The translations under genes were made by a program, and so were the position numbers. 64,000 nt of DNA, from contig NZ_CP011526.1 of NCBI RefSeq assembly GCF_001027105.1, positions 744,001 to 808,000 of the forward strand. Direction: 5' to 3'. This DNA is from Staphylococcus aureus. GTDB taxonomy: Bacteria; Bacillota; Bacilli; Staphylococcales; Staphylococcaceae. Below the pieces are notes generated by a model. It saw nothing but the letters and a program-made list of their open reading frames with translations. It was not told the DNA's origin and searched no databases. The first letter of the stretch is position 1. Each line of letters opens with the position of its first letter. Shown here piece by piece: positions 8,725 to 19,276 of this stretch.

Positions 8725-9753
8725 ATGAAGAAAACAGTCTTATATTTAGTATTAGCAGTAATGTTTTTATTAGCGGCATGCGGTAACAATTCTGATAAAG
8801 AACAATCAAAATCAGAAACTAAAGGTTCTAAAGATACAGTAAAAATTGAAAATAACTATAAAATGCGTGGCGAGAAAAAAGATGGTAGTGACGCTAAAAA
8901 AGTTAAAGAAACTGTTGAAGTACCAAAAAATCCTAAAAATGCAGTTGTGTTAGACTATGGCGCATTAGATGTAATGAAAGAAATGGGCTTATCAGATAAA
9001 GTAAAAGCATTACCTAAAGGGGAAGGCGGTAAGTCATTACCGAATTTCTTAGAATCATTTAAAGATGATAAATATACAAACGTTGGTAATTTAAAAGAAG
9101 TGAATTTTGATAAAATTGCTGCGACGAAACCCGAAGTAATCTTTATCTCTGGACGTACAGCTAATCAAAAGAATTTAGATGAATTCAAAAAAGCTGCACC
9201 TAAAGCGAAAATTGTTTATGTTGGTGCAGATGAAAAGAACTTAATTGGTTCAATGAAACAAAACACTGAAAATATCGGAAAAATTTACGATAAAGAAGAT
9301 AAAGCTAAAGAATTAAATAAAGATTTAGATAACAAAATTGCTTCAATGAAAGATAAAACGAAAAACTTCAATAAAACTGTTATGTATTTACTAGTTAACG
9401 AAGGTGAATTATCAACATTTGGACCTAAAGGTCGTTTTGGTGGATTAGTTTACGATACATTAGGATTCAATGCAGTTGATAAAAAAGTAAGTAATAGCAA
9501 TCATGGACAAAATGTTTCTAACGAATATGTTAATAAAGAAAATCCAGATGTTATTTTAGCGATGGATAGAGGTCAAGCGATAAGTGGTAAATCAACTGCG
9601 AAACAAGCATTAAATAATCCTGTATTAAAAAATGTTAAAGCAATTAAAGAAGACAAAGTATATAATTTAGATCCTAAATTATGGTACTTTGCAGCTGGAT
9701 CAACTACAACTACAATTAAACAAATTGAGGAACTTGATAAAGTTGTAAAATAA
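8725..9753 (+). CDS. sstD: Siderophore-binding lipoprotein SstD
   Basis: A 342-residue periplasmic-binding-protein-fold lipoprotein that captures catechol siderophores and catecholamine-iron at the outer membrane face for SstABC. The lipobox LAAC places the acylated cysteine at residue 19. A charged, flexible stretch (about residues 20-65) precedes the two-lobe TroA/FhuD-type domain starting near VVLDYGALD. The start ATG follows AGAGGAGAA. The 118-bp gap after sstC might allow extra internal initiation, but I see no clear promoter there. Confidence 0.93.
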   Translation: MKKTVLYLVLAVMFLLAACGNNSDKEQSKSETKGSKDTVKIENNYKMRGEKKDGSDAKKVKETVEVPKNPKNAVVLDYGALDVMKEMGLSDKVKALPKGEGGKSLPNFLESFKDDKYTNVGNLKEVNFDKIAATKPEVIFISGRTANQKNLDEFKKAAPKAKIVYVGADEKNLIGSMKQNTENIGKIYDKEDKAKELNKDLDNKIASMKDKTKNFNKTVMYLLVNEGELSTFGPKGRFGGLVYDTLGFNAVDKKVSNSNHGQNVSNEYVNKENPDVILAMDRGQAISGKSTAKQALNNPVLKNVKAIKEDKVYNLDPKLWYFAAGSTTTTIKQIEELDKVVK

Positions 9754-9757
9754 TTTT

Positions 9758-9810
9758 AAAAGAGGGGAACAATGGTTAAAGGTCTTAATCATTGCTCCCC
9801 TCTTTTCTTT
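9758..9810 (+). terminator. Terminator after sstD
   Basis: AAAAGAGGGGAACAATG pairs with CATTGCTCCCCTCTTTT, followed by CTTT. It is a strong GC-rich hairpin closing the sst operon. Confidence 0.85.
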
Positions 9811-9823
9811 AAAAAAGGAAATC

Positions 9824-10042
9824 TGGGACGTCAATCAATGTCCTAGACTCTAAAATGTTCTGTTGTCAGTCGTTGGTTGAATGAACATGTACTTGTAACA
9901 AGTTCATTTCAATACTAGTGGGCTCCAAACATAGAGAAATTTGATTTTCAATTTCTACTGACAATGCAAGTTGGCGGGGCCCAAACATAGAGAATTTCAA
10001 AAAGGAATTCTACAGAAGTGGTGCTTTATCATGTCTGACCCA
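9824..10042 (-). repeat. STAR repeat element B (short)
   Basis: A 219-bp block with one full core (GTTGGCGGGGCCCAAACA near 9970) and one degenerate core (GTGGGCTCCAAACA near 9918). It is bounded by TGGGACGTCAATCA at 9824-9837 and TCATGTCTGACCCA at 10029-10042, which are imperfect inverted copies. It has the same orientation as block A. Confidence 0.7.
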
Positions 10043-10069
10043 CTCCCTATAATGTTTTGACTATGTTGT

Positions 10070-10384
10070 TTAAATTTCAAAATAAATATGATAGTGATAT
10101 TTACAGCGATTGTTAAACCGAGATTGGCAATTTGGACAACGCTCTACCATCATATATTCATTGATTGTTAATTCGTGTTTGCATACACCGCATAAGATTG
10201 CTTTTTCGTTAAATGAAGGCTCAGACCAACGCTTAATGGCGTGCTTTTCAAACTCATTATGGCACTTATAGCATGGATAGTATTTATTACAACATTTAAA
10301 TTTAATAGCAATAATATCTTCTTCGGTAAAATAATGGCGACAGCGTGTTTCAGTATCGATTAATGAACCATAAACTTTAGGCAT
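10070..10384 (-). CDS. CHY zinc-finger protein
   Basis: A 104-residue protein with the CHY zinc-finger pattern: paired Cys/His motifs in TRCRHYF, KCCNKYYPCYKCH, AILCGVCKHE and RCPNCQSRFNNRC, together able to hold about three zinc ions. Its function in bacteria is not established. The start is ATG 10384, eight bases after AAGGAG; the in-frame TTG six bases upstream is too close to that site. It follows murB by 17 bp and is probably co-transcribed with it. Confidence 0.85.
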   Translation of the reverse strand: MPKVYGSLIDTETRCRHYFTEEDIIAIKFKCCNKYYPCYKCHNEFEKHAIKRWSEPSFNEKAILCGVCKHELTINEYMMVERCPNCQSRFNNRCKYHYHIYFEI

Positions 10385-10401
10385 AGACAAAGCTCCTTAA
10401 C

Positions 10402-11325
10402 TTACGATTCCTTTGGATGTTCACCAATAATGCGAACTTCACGATTTAATTCAATGCCAAATTTTTCTTTGACGGTCTTTTGTACATAATGAATAAGGTT
10501 TTCATAATCTGTAGCAGTTCCATTGTCTACATTTACCATAAAACCAGCGTGTTTGGTTGAAACTTCAACGCCGCCAATACGGTGACCTTGCAAATTAGAA
10601 TCTTGTATCAATTTACCTGCAAAATGACCAGGCGGTCTTTGGAATACACTACCACATGAAGGATACTCTAAAGGTTGTTTAGATTCTCTACGTTCTGTTA
10701 AATCATCCATTTTAGCTTGTATTTCAGTCATTTTACCAGGAGCTAAAGTAAATGCAGCTTCTAATACAACTAAGTGTTCTTTTTGAATAATGCTATTACG
10801 ATAATCTAACTCTAATTCTTTTGTTGTAAGTTTAATTAACGAGCCTTGTTCGTTTACGCAAAGCGCATAGTCTATACAATCTTTAACTTCGCCACCATAA
10901 GCGCCAGCATTCATATACACTGCACCACCAATTGAACCTGGAATACCACATGCAAATTCAAGGCCAGTAAGTGCGTAATCACGAGCAACACGTGAGACAT
11001 CAATAATTGCAGCGCCGCTACCGGCTATTATCGCATCATCAGATACTTCGATATGATCTAGTGATAATAAACTAATTACAATACCGCGAATACCACCTTC
11101 ACGGATAATAATATTTGAGCCATTTCCTAAATATGTAACAGGAATCTCATTTTGATAGGCATATTTAACAACTGCTTGTACTTCTTCATTTTTAGTAGGG
11201 GTAATGTAAAAGTCGGCATTACCACCTGTTTTAGTATAAGTGTATCGTTTTAAAGGTTCATCAACTTTAATTTTTTCATTTGGGATAAGTTGTTGTAAAG
11301 CTTGATAGATGTCTTTATTTATCAC
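10402..11325 (-). CDS. murB: UDP-N-acetylenolpyruvoylglucosamine reductase
   Basis: A 307-residue MurB, the FAD enzyme that reduces UDP-GlcNAc-enolpyruvate to UDP-MurNAc in peptidoglycan precursor synthesis. It shows the FAD-binding stretch [14 protein letters not shown], a second FAD contact region [19 protein letters not shown], the catalytic serine in SCGSVFQRP and the terminal acid in REVRIIGEH. The length and the missing insert fit type IIb MurB of Gram-positives. It starts with GTG (11323-11325), behind AAAGGA at a rather long spacing of 11. Confidence 0.96.
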
Positions 11326-11451
11326 TTCTCAGTACATCCTTTCTCATGTCTTTAATATCATATAGTATTATACCAATTTTAAAATTCATTTGCGAAAATT
11401 GAAAAGAAAGTATTAGAATTAGTATAATTATAAAATACGGCATTATTGTCG

Positions 11452-11970
11452 TTATAAGTATTTTTTACATAGTTTTTCAAAGTATTGTTGCTTTTGCATC
11501 TCATATTGTCTAATTGTTAAGCTATGTTGCAATATTTGGTGTTTTTTTGTATTGAATTGCAAAGCAATATCATCATTAGTTGATAAGAGGTAATCAAGTG
11601 CAAGATAAGATTCAAATGTTTGGGTATTCATTTGAATGATATGTAGACGCACCTGTTGTTTTAGTTCATGAAAATTGTTAAACTTCGCCATCATAACTTT
11701 CTTAGTATATTTATGATGCAAACGATAAAACCCTACATAATTTAAGCGTTTTTCATCTAAGGATGTAATATCATGCAAATTTTCTACACCTACTAAAATA
11801 TCTAAAATTGGCTCTGTTGAATATTTAAAATGATGCGTACCGCCAATATGTTTTGTATATTTTACTGGGCTGTCTAAGAGGTTGAATAATAATGATTCAA
11901 TTTCAGTGTATTGTGATTGAAAACAATTAGTTAAATCACTATTAATGAATGGTTGAACATTTGAATACAT
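11452..11970 (-). CDS. GrpB/UPF0157-family protein
   Basis: A 172-residue soluble protein resembling the GrpB family, which has a nucleotidyltransferase-like fold. The signature is visible as KHIGGTHHFKYSTEPILDIL, matching the family pattern of HIG-S/T followed by a conserved P-I-hydrophobic-DI, with the family later motif HxxHK in YRLHHKY. No substrate is known for staphylococcal members. It stands alone, transcribed opposite to its downstream lipoprotein neighbour. Confidence 0.65.
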   Translation of the reverse strand: MYSNVQPFINSDLTNCFQSQYTEIESLLFNLLDSPVKYTKHIGGTHHFKYSTEPILDILVGVENLHDITSLDEKRLNYVGFYRLHHKYTKKVMMAKFNNFHELKQQVRLHIIQMNTQTFESYLALDYLLSTNDDIALQFNTKKHQILQHSLTIRQYEMQKQQYFEKLCKKYL

Positions 11971-12089
11971 GATAAACTCCTTTGATATTGAAAATTAATT
12001 TAATCACGATAAAGTCTGGAATACTATAACATAATTCATTTTCATAATAAACATGTTTTTGTATAATGAATCTGTTAAGGAGTGCAATC

Positions 12090-12968
12090 ATGAAAAAAAT
12101 TGTTATTATCGCTGTTTTAGCGATTTTATTTGTAGTAATAAGTGCTTGTGGTAATAAAGAAAAAGAGGCACAACATCAATTTACTAAGCAATTTAAAGAT
12201 GTTGAGCAAAAACAAAAAGAATTACAACATGTCATGGATAATATACATTTGAAAGAAATTGATCATCTAAGTAAAACTGATACAACTGATAAAAATAGTA
12301 AAGAATTTAAGGCACTACAAGAAGATGTTAAAAACCATCTCATACCTAAATTTGAAGCATATTATAAGTCAGCAAAAAATTTGCCTGATGATACAATGAA
12401 AGTTAAGAAATTAAAAAAAGAATATATGACGCTTGCAAATGAGAAGAAGGATGCGATATATCAATTAAAAAAATTCATAGGTTTATGTAATCAATCTATC
12501 AAGTATAACGAAGACATTTTAGATTATACGAAACAATTTGAAAAAAATAGATACAAAGTTGAATCAGAAATTAAATTAGCTGATAATAAAAGTGAAGCAA
12601 CTAATCTTACGACAAAATTAGAACATAATAATAAAGCGTTAAGAGATACTGCGAAGAAGAACCTAGATGATAGTAAAGAAAATGAAGTAAAAGGCGCGAT
12701 TAAAAATCACATTATGCCAATGATTGAAAAGCAAATTACCGATATTAACCAAACTAATATTAGTGATAAGCATGTTAATAATGCAAGGAAAAACGCAATA
12801 GAAATGTATTACAGTCTGCAGAACTATTATAATACACGTATTGAAACAATAAAGGTTAGTGAGAAGTTATCAAAAGTCGATGTAGATAAGTTGCCGAAAA
12901 AGGGTATAGATATAACTCACGGCGATAAAGCCTTTGAAAAAAAGCTTGAAAAATTAGAAGAAAAATAA
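12090..12968 (+). CDS. YkyA-like cell-wall-binding lipoprotein
   Basis: A 292-residue lipoprotein. The signal peptide ends in the lipobox ISAC, giving an acylated cysteine near residue 20. The rest is strongly helical, Lys/Glu-rich and probably coiled-coil, as in the putative cell-wall-binding lipoprotein family (YkyA of Bacillus). Function is unknown. ATG 12090 sits behind TTAAGGAG; the TTG upstream at 12066 would spoil the signal peptide. No neighbour explains its role. Confidence 0.75.
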   Translation: MKKIVIIAVLAILFVVISACGNKEKEAQHQFTKQFKDVEQKQKELQHVMDNIHLKEIDHLSKTDTTDKNSKEFKALQEDVKNHLIPKFEAYYKSAKNLPDDTMKVKKLKKEYMTLANEKKDAIYQLKKFIGLCNQSIKYNEDILDYTKQFEKNRYKVESEIKLADNKSEATNLTTKLEHNNKALRDTAKKNLDDSKENEVKGAIKNHIMPMIEKQITDINQTNISDKHVNNARKNAIEMYYSLQNYYNTRIETIKVSEKLSKVDVDKLPKKGIDITHGDKAFEKKLEKLEEK

Positions 12969-13121
12969 CTATAATCATTTTTCAAAGTTAAAAATTTTGA
13001 ATTTATGGTTAACATGTCAACTTACTATGTGTATAATGGTAAACATTGATATTAACTATATGTATAAAAATGTCACGCAGATGCTATTTAAATGTGATAA
13101 ATATTTTTAGAGGTGAATAGA

Positions 13122-13442
13122 GTGGCTATAAAGCTAAGTTCAATTGACCAATTTGAACAGGTTATTGAGGAAAATAAATATGTTTTTGTATTAAAACATA
13201 GTGAAACTTGTCCAATATCGGCAAATGCGTACGATCAATTTAATAAATTTTTATATGAACGCGATATGGACGGTTATTATTTGATTGTCCAACAAGAACG
13301 CGATTTGTCAGATTATATTGCTAAAAAAACGAACGTTAAACATGAATCACCTCAAGCATTTTATTTTGTAAATGGTGAAATGGTTTGGAATCGAGACCAC
13401 GGTGATATCAATGTGTCGTCATTAGCACAAGCAGAAGAATAA
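13122..13442 (+). CDS. YtxJ-type thioredoxin-fold protein
   Basis: A 106-residue thioredoxin-like protein of the YtxJ/DUF2847 family, seen in bacillithiol-producing Firmicutes and proposed to act in bacillithiol redox reactions. The active-site loop is HSETCPISANA, with one cysteine as in monothiol enzymes; the cis-proline is in HESPQAFYF. I choose GTG 13122, five bases after AGGTGA; GTG 13113 is an alternative with a poorly placed site. Family call good, activity inferred. Confidence 0.75.
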   Translation: MAIKLSSIDQFEQVIEENKYVFVLKHSETCPISANAYDQFNKFLYERDMDGYYLIVQQERDLSDYIAKKTNVKHESPQAFYFVNGEMVWNRDHGDINVSSLAQAEE

Positions 13443-13866
13443 TGAAACTATAGGGTTGGAACATTTTGCCTTACACTACTAGACGTGAATAGCACAACTT
13501 AAATTCGTGTGAATCAGAGTAGTTTGGCTATAATGATGTTCTGACCTTTTATTTTATGTCACCTTTAGAAGCAGTTAAGTTAGTACTTTTTTACAAACAT
13601 ATGTATAATATATTCGAGTATTTTTATTGAAAATATTTTGGAAAACGACGAATCCAATAAGAAAATTTAAACATGATTTGTAAGTTAGTTTAATAGGAAA
13701 TATATGCTAAACCAAAAGAAGCATATTGTTATTTACTGGAATAATTAATAATCATGTCATGTTAAATGTTCGCATATAATCACGAGATAAAATCTAAAAT
13801 TTAAGATTAATCTTTTATGAATAAAAAACGTATCACAACAAATAATAAAGTAAGGTGGTCAAGGTT
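13443..13866. other. Intergenic stretch before glycerate kinase
   Basis: It contains a terminator-like fold: GGTTGGAACAT (13454-13464) pairs with ATGTTCTGACC (13536-13546), followed by TTTTATTTT, ending the YtxJ-like gene. I see no gene or clear operator in the remaining AT-rich sequence. Confidence 0.45.
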
Positions 13867-14991
13867 ATGAAAGTATTAGTAGCCATGGATGAGTTTCATG
13901 GAATTATTTCAAGTTATCAAGCTAATAGATATGTTGAAGAGGCAGTTGCAAGCCAAATTGAAACTGCAGATGTAGTTCAAGTACCATTGTTTAATGGAAG
14001 ACATGAATTATTAGATTCTGTATTTTTATGGCAATCTGGGCAAAAGTATCGTATACCAGTACATGATGCAGATATGAATGAAGTTGAAGGTGTTTACGGA
14101 CAAACTGATACAGGGATGACCGTTATCGAGGGGAATTTATTTTTAAAAGGTAAAAAACCAATTGTTGAACGAACAAGTTATGGTTTAGGAGAAATGATTA
14201 AACATGCATTAGATAACGACGCAAAACATGTTGTAATTTCACTAGGTGGGATTGATAGTTTTGATGCTGGTGCAGGTATGTTACAAGCATTAGGTGCTCA
14301 ATTCTATGATGACGAAGGGCGTGTCGTAGATATGAGACAAGGTGCTGGTGTAATTAAATATATTCGTCGTATGGATATGTCGAACTTACACCCTAAAATG
14401 GAAACAGCAAGAATTCAAGTAATGTCGGATTTTTCAAGTCGATTATATGGTAAGCAAAGTGAAATCATGCAAACTTATGATGCGCATCAGTTGAATCATA
14501 ATCAAGCAGCAGAAATCGATAATTTAATTTGGTATTTTAGTGAGTTATTTAAAAGTGAATTGAAAATTGCAATTGGTCCAGTTGAACGTGGTGGTGCTGG
14601 TGGTGGAATTGCAGCAGTCTTGAATGGACTGTATCAAGCTGAAATATTAACCAGTCATGCATTAGTAGACCAACTAACACATTTAGAAAATTTAGTTGAA
14701 CAAGCGGATTTAATTATTTTTGGAGAAGGATTAAATGAAAATGATCAGTTGCTAGAAACGACAACATTGCGTATTGCAGAACTTTGTCATAAACATCAAA
14801 AGGTTGCCATTGCAATTTGTGCAACTGCTGAAAAGTTTGATTTATTTGAATCACAAGGGGTTACAGCAATGTTTAATACATTTATCGATATGCCAGAAAC
14901 TTATACTGACTTTAAAATGGGGTTACAAATTAGGCATTATACGGTTCAGTCTTTAAAACTGTTGAAAACACATTTTAATGTTGAGGTTTAG
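13867..14991 (+). CDS. Glycerate kinase
   Basis: A 374-residue type I glycerate kinase (GarK/GlxK family), which phosphorylates D-glycerate with ATP and feeds it into lower glycolysis. Family marks include the N-terminal MKVLVAMDEFHG, the SLGGIDSFDAGAGMLQALG glycine-rich stretch (about residues 127-145), GPVERGGAGGGIAAVL and the conserved FGEGLNEND. The usual family S/T-D-G in SLGG-(S/T)-D is here IDS, a small variation. Start ATG 13867 follows AAGGTGGTC; an in-frame GTG at 13855 lies within that site. It is monocistronic, ended by the shared hairpin at 15092-15133. Confidence 0.88.
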   Translation: MKVLVAMDEFHGIISSYQANRYVEEAVASQIETADVVQVPLFNGRHELLDSVFLWQSGQKYRIPVHDADMNEVEGVYGQTDTGMTVIEGNLFLKGKKPIVERTSYGLGEMIKHALDNDAKHVVISLGGIDSFDAGAGMLQALGAQFYDDEGRVVDMRQGAGVIKYIRRMDMSNLHPKMETARIQVMSDFSSRLYGKQSEIMQTYDAHQLNHNQAAEIDNLIWYFSELFKSELKIAIGPVERGGAGGGIAAVLNGLYQAEILTSHALVDQLTHLENLVEQADLIIFGEGLNENDQLLETTTLRIAELCHKHQKVAIAICATAEKFDLFESQGVTAMFNTFIDMPETYTDFKMGLQIRHYTVQSLKLLKTHFNVEV

Positions 14992-15091
14992 TAAAGAAGG
15001 ACTAAATTGGTGATGCTGTCATGATGGTTAATAACATTTATGATGGTTAGCAAAACGAATTAGAAGATCGAAAGTATACGTAAAAAATATG

Positions 15092-15133
15092 AAAAATCAC
15101 GCTATCATTGCACTGAATGTTAGCGTGATTTTT
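15092..15133. terminator. Bidirectional terminator, glycerate kinase / pepT
   Basis: AAAAATCACGCTA (15092-15104) and TAGCGTGATTTTT (15121-15133) form a perfect 13-bp stem with A and T runs on both sides. It therefore serves the two convergent genes. Confidence 0.88.
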
Positions 15134-15179
15134 ATATATTAATTAAGCCTGAGTTGAACTAGTATATAATCGTTGGTTT

Positions 15180-16406
15180 TTAGTGATTTTCAGCGATATC
15201 TTCTACAATTCCAATGATTACTTGTACTGCTTTTTCCATAACATCAATGGATGCATATTCATATGGGCCGTGGAAGTTACCGCAACCTGTAAAGATGTTT
15301 GGAGTTGGTAACCCCATAAATGACAATTGTGAACCATCTGTACCACCGCGAATAGGTTCAGTGTTTGCTGGAATATCTAATTTGGCAAAGACACGTTTAG
15401 GTATATCAATAATATGAGGCAATGGTAATATTTTTTCTGCCATATTGAAATATTGATCCGATATATCAACTTTAACTGGATAATTTTCAAAATGGGCATT
15501 GATATCGTCACGTATTTCTAAAATACGTTTCTTACGCAATTCGAATTGTTTTTTATCATGATCACGAATAATGTATTGCAAAGTTGCTTTTTCAACAGTT
15601 CCTTCAAAGTTCATTAAGTGATAAAAGCCTTCGTATCCTTCTGTTCGCTCCGGAACTTCACTATCAGGTAGCAAACTATCGAATTGTTCACCTAAACGTA
15701 TTGCGTTTACCATTGCATTTTTAGCTGAACCAGGATGAACATTTACACCGTGGCATGTAATAACCGCTTCAGCAGCGTTAAAGCTTTCATATTGTAATTC
15801 TCCATATTGACTACCATCCATAGTATAAGCAAAATCAGCATTGAAGCGGTCAACATCAAATTTATGTGGACCACGACCGATTTCTTCGTCTGGTGTAAAT
15901 CCAATGCGAATGGTACCATGTTTAATTTCTGGATGTTCTTGTAAATAACAAATAGCTTCCATAATTTCCACAATACCCGCTTTATCGTCTGCACCTAGTA
16001 ACGATGTACCATCAGTTACCATTAATGTATGACCAACTAAACTGTTAAGTTCTGGAAATACTTTAGGATCTAAGACACGTTTAGTATTGCCTAGTTTGTA
16101 TGGCTTACCATCATAGTTTTCAATAATTTGCGGTTTAACATTTGAAGCATTGAAATCAGGTGATGTATCAACATGCGCCAAAAATCCAACTGTTGGGACG
16201 TCGACATCGATGTTACTTTCTAATGTAGCAAATAAGTAGCCATTTTCATCTAAATCAGTTGGCAATCCTAATTGTTGTAATTCTTTTTCTAATAAATGTA
16301 ACAAATCCCATTGCTTTTCAGTTGAAGGTGTTGTTGTAGATTTTGGATCAGATTGCGTATCAATTGTCGTATATCTTGTTAATCTATCTATCAATTGGTT
16401 CTTCAT
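15180..16406 (-). CDS. pepT: Peptidase T (tripeptidase)
   Basis: A 408-residue M20-family metalloaminopeptidase that removes the N-terminal residue from tripeptides in the cytoplasm. Zinc ligands and catalytic residues are visible in order: His and Asp of HVDTSPD, Asp of GADDKAGI, Glu pair of DEEIGRG, Asp of MDGSQYG and the late His of NFHGPYEYA. The dimerisation domain lies between about residues 210 and 330. Start ATG follows AAGGGG. It converges on glycerate kinase. Confidence 0.95.
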   Translation of the reverse strand: MKNQLIDRLTRYTTIDTQSDPKSTTTPSTEKQWDLLHLLEKELQQLGLPTDLDENGYLFATLESNIDVDVPTVGFLAHVDTSPDFNASNVKPQIIENYDGKPYKLGNTKRVLDPKVFPELNSLVGHTLMVTDGTSLLGADDKAGIVEIMEAICYLQEHPEIKHGTIRIGFTPDEEIGRGPHKFDVDRFNADFAYTMDGSQYGELQYESFNAAEAVITCHGVNVHPGSAKNAMVNAIRLGEQFDSLLPDSEVPERTEGYEGFYHLMNFEGTVEKATLQYIIRDHDKKQFELRKKRILEIRDDINAHFENYPVKVDISDQYFNMAEKILPLPHIIDIPKRVFAKLDIPANTEPIRGGTDGSQLSFMGLPTPNIFTGCGNFHGPYEYASIDVMEKAVQVIIGIVEDIAENH

Positions 16407-16419
16407 TATATTCGACCCC

Positions 16420-16914
16420 TTAAACTCTATTATTCATGTTGTAAGATTTTTTATATGTCTTACCTTTGATTTTACCATACAGTTGTTTGATACGTGTGTA
16501 TAGGTAATATAGAATTTCAGAAACTAATATACCGAAAGCAATCGCACCTGAAATCAGTGTAACTTCTAAAAATGTATTTACAGCACTTGTATAATCATTT
16601 GATACTAAAAAACGAGTCGCTTGATAAGCTGCACCACCAGGTACTAATGGTATAATGCCTGGCACTATGAATATAATTACCGGTCGTTTATATCTGCGAC
16701 TCATAGTATGACTCATTAAGCCTAAAATTAAGCTTCCCAAAAATGAAGCGCCAACTTTTCCAAACTCTAAATCTACCGTTAATTGGTAAATCGTCCATGC
16801 AATGGCACCCACAAATCCACATGCTACTAAGAGGCGTTTGGGTGCATTGAAAATGATAGAGAAAAGTACTGTTGATATAAAGCTGATTGTAAAATGAAAT
16901 AAATAAAATAGCAT
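16420..16914 (-). CDS. ThrE-type exporter, small membrane subunit
   Basis: A 164-residue membrane protein with about five helices, matching the C-terminal half of threonine/serine exporters (ThrE_2/YjjB type). The conserved stretch [14 protein letters not shown] is clear. It follows its larger partner by 17 bp, so the two halves of a ThrE carrier are here made as separate chains. Substrate is inferred from family only. A short basic tail ends the protein. Confidence 0.8.
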   Translation of the reverse strand: MLFYLFHFTISFISTVLFSIIFNAPKRLLVACGFVGAIAWTIYQLTVDLEFGKVGASFLGSLILGLMSHTMSRRYKRPVIIFIVPGIIPLVPGGAAYQATRFLVSNDYTSAVNTFLEVTLISGAIAFGILVSEILYYLYTRIKQLYGKIKGKTYKKSYNMNNRV

Positions 16915-16931
16915 GCTTTAACAGTCCTTCC

Positions 16932-17693
16932 TTAAATGATTAATAAAACGATTGCGACACCAGCACCGATTGCGAATGCTGTTAATGCAGCTTCAACACC
17001 GCGAGACATACCTGCAAGTAATTCACCCGCTAATAAATCTCGAATGGCATTGGTAATTAATATACCAGGGACAAGTGGCATGACACTGGCTATAGTAATG
17101 ATATCTTGATTGGTTGCAATGCCTAATTTAGTAAATGTGGCTGCAATGGATATGACCACAGCGGCTGCAACAAACTCTGAGAAAAATTTAATTTGTATAT
17201 AGCGTTGCACAAAGCTGAATGTTAAAAATGCGGATCCGCCAGCAATGACTGCAATCCAACAATCTGATGCGACACCACCAAACATAAATAGGAAGAAGCC
17301 ACATGCAATGGCAGCTGCAAAGAAATTCGTTAAAAAAGAATATTGTAATGATGCATGCTGTAAATGAATAAATTCAGATTTAGCTTCATCAATTGTGAGT
17401 TCTTTATTTGATATTTTACGTGAAAGACTATTCGTTAAAGCGATTTTCTCTAAATCTGTTGTACGCTCTTGTACACGAATTAATCTTGTACTTGTTCGAT
17501 CGTTTAATGAAAAAATAATTGCAGTTGAACTGACAAAACTATATGTATTATGAAGACCATAACTATGTGCGATACGGTTCATTGTATCTTCAACTCGATA
17601 TGTTTCAGCACCTGATTCAAGTAAAATTCTACCTGCAATTAATACAACATCAATCACTTTGTTTTCATCTATAATTGTGATTGAATCTGGCAT
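16932..17693 (-). CDS. ThrE-type exporter, large subunit
   Basis: A 253-residue protein of the ThrE/YjjP (DUF1212) family. The soluble N-terminal domain carries the motif LLESGAETYRVEDTM; about five membrane helices follow, with the motif SVMPLVPGILITNAIRDLLAGE. With the 164-residue downstream gene it should form an amino-acid (threonine/serine) efflux carrier, as inferred from the family. It starts at ATG with the strong site GGAGGTGA. Confidence 0.82.
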   Translation of the reverse strand: MPDSITIIDENKVIDVVLIAGRILLESGAETYRVEDTMNRIAHSYGLHNTYSFVSSTAIIFSLNDRTSTRLIRVQERTTDLEKIALTNSLSRKISNKELTIDEAKSEFIHLQHASLQYSFLTNFFAAAIACGFFLFMFGGVASDCWIAVIAGGSAFLTFSFVQRYIQIKFFSEFVAAAVVISIAATFTKLGIATNQDIITIASVMPLVPGILITNAIRDLLAGELLAGMSRGVEAALTAFAIGAGVAIVLLII

Positions 17694-17820
17694 ATCAATT
17701 CACCTCCAATGATATGTGTTATTTATTTGAACAATTGAAGTTTACAACTTGTTGTTACAACTTTCAATAGTGAGACTTTGTGTTAGTATGATGAACTTGT
17801 ATGGTTCAAATTTAAATAAG

Positions 17821-17881
17821 AAAAACTGTTAATCTTTGCTATTATACTATGATTTAATAATAGCAAAGGATTAACAGTTTT
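17821..17881 (-). terminator. Terminator after gdpS
   Basis: A long near-perfect inverted repeat (AAAACTGTTAATC...GATTAACAGTTTT, with CTTTGCTATTAT inner pairing) lies between gdpS and the thrE-type pair, with a T run on the minus strand. The two units are therefore transcribed separately. Confidence 0.82.
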
Positions 17882-17888
17882 GTCGTTG

Positions 17889-18959
17889 TTATAAATTGAT
17901 AATAGGGTTAAACATTACTTTGTTTCGCCCTTGATTTTTGGCTACATGCACCATATCGTCTGCATCTTTAAACACTTTACGCTGTGATTTTGGATCGTCA
18001 TCTGTTAAATAACCAACACCGATAGACACTGACAATTTAATAACTTCTTTGTTTGGTAAATGGAATGATGATTTTTCAACACCCGAACGAATATTTTCAG
18101 CTAATTTAACACTTTGATCAAGTGAATAATTGTGAATGACAACTGAGAACTCTTCGCCACCATTTCTAAAAATTTTAAATTGATTCGGCACATAGTTTTT
18201 AAGTAATTGAGACATTTGTTTTAATACAGCATCACCTGATTTGTGTGAGTAGGTATCATTGACATCTTTAAATCCATCGATATCGATTAATAATAATGCG
18301 ATACTTTGATGTTCTTTTTCAGCTTTTCGTGAAATTTCATTTAAATGTCTATCAAATTCTTTTACATTACCTAAGCCTGTTAAGTAATCATATTTATCTT
18401 CGTTTTCATAACGATTTACGAGTGAGAAGAAATGCCAAATATCGACAAATGTTATCGCTGAAGCTAAAGTGATAATTAATGAAATTGGTATTAAAATGAT
18501 AACTTCCGATAGTGTGTAAATAGGACTCACTAACGCGACACCAAATAAAATGATTATTGTAACAACATTAAGTATTAATAATGATAGCACATCATTTTGT
18601 TTTAAAAATGGTCCAATAGCACTTGTTACTGCAGCAATAACAATCAACGTAACACCGTACATAATCGAGTTGTTAAATACTACAATTTCAACAATTGCTA
18701 CAATTACTGTGGCAGATAATGTATAGACCATATTTGTAAATCTACCTAAAAACAATAAAGGAACGAATGTTAAGTGAATTAAATAATCTTCACGATAAGG
18801 GATAGGGTAGACAGATAATAATAATGATACGATTGTCATTAAAACAGTGACATAAGCCTTAGAAAAAACCATACGTTTGTTTTCTGAATACTGTAAGCGA
18901 TGGAATAAATAGATTCCAGCGACTATAACAGATATATTGTATATAAATGCTTCGAACAT
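17889..18959 (-). CDS. gdpS: GGDEF-domain membrane protein GdpS
   Basis: A 356-residue protein with about six membrane helices (residues 1-180, 5TMR-type sensor) and a C-terminal GGDEF domain. The signature is GGEEF near residue 267, and an inhibitory-site-like RxxD is not evident. It is described as the only intact GGDEF protein in staphylococci, and published work reports effects on biofilm and virulence genes without proven c-di-GMP synthesis. Start ATG follows AAAGGAGTC. A perfect 7-bp inverted repeat lies 35-54 bp upstream of the start (18994-19013). Confidence 0.93.
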
Positions 18960-18993
18960 GTCTGAATCGACTCCTTTAATTGACCACTAGCTA

Positions 18994-19013
18994 TTGTAAG
19001 TGAAAACTTACAA
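18994..19013. repeat. Inverted repeat upstream of gdpS
   Basis: TTGTAAG (18994-19000) and CTTACAA (19007-19013) are perfect mirror halves separated by 6 bp. Position between divergent gdpS and tagO suggests an operator; the binding protein is unknown. Confidence 0.4.
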
Positions 19014-19276
19014 TTTGTCATTAGTTTACATATAAAATTAATGTATGATATAGACTTTGATGTTAAAATGTTGCCTTAAATGATATGATGAAAAAATGAA
19101 TAATAGGCGATATATAAGAAATGAATCGTATAGTTGTAAATATGATATCATTGATTGAACGAATTAATTTATAATAAAGCTATAAGATATACGTAGAAAA
19201 TAGATATATCATTCTATAAAGACAATATTAAATAAATATAACGTTAAAAACAATTAATATCGATGAAGGTGAATAA

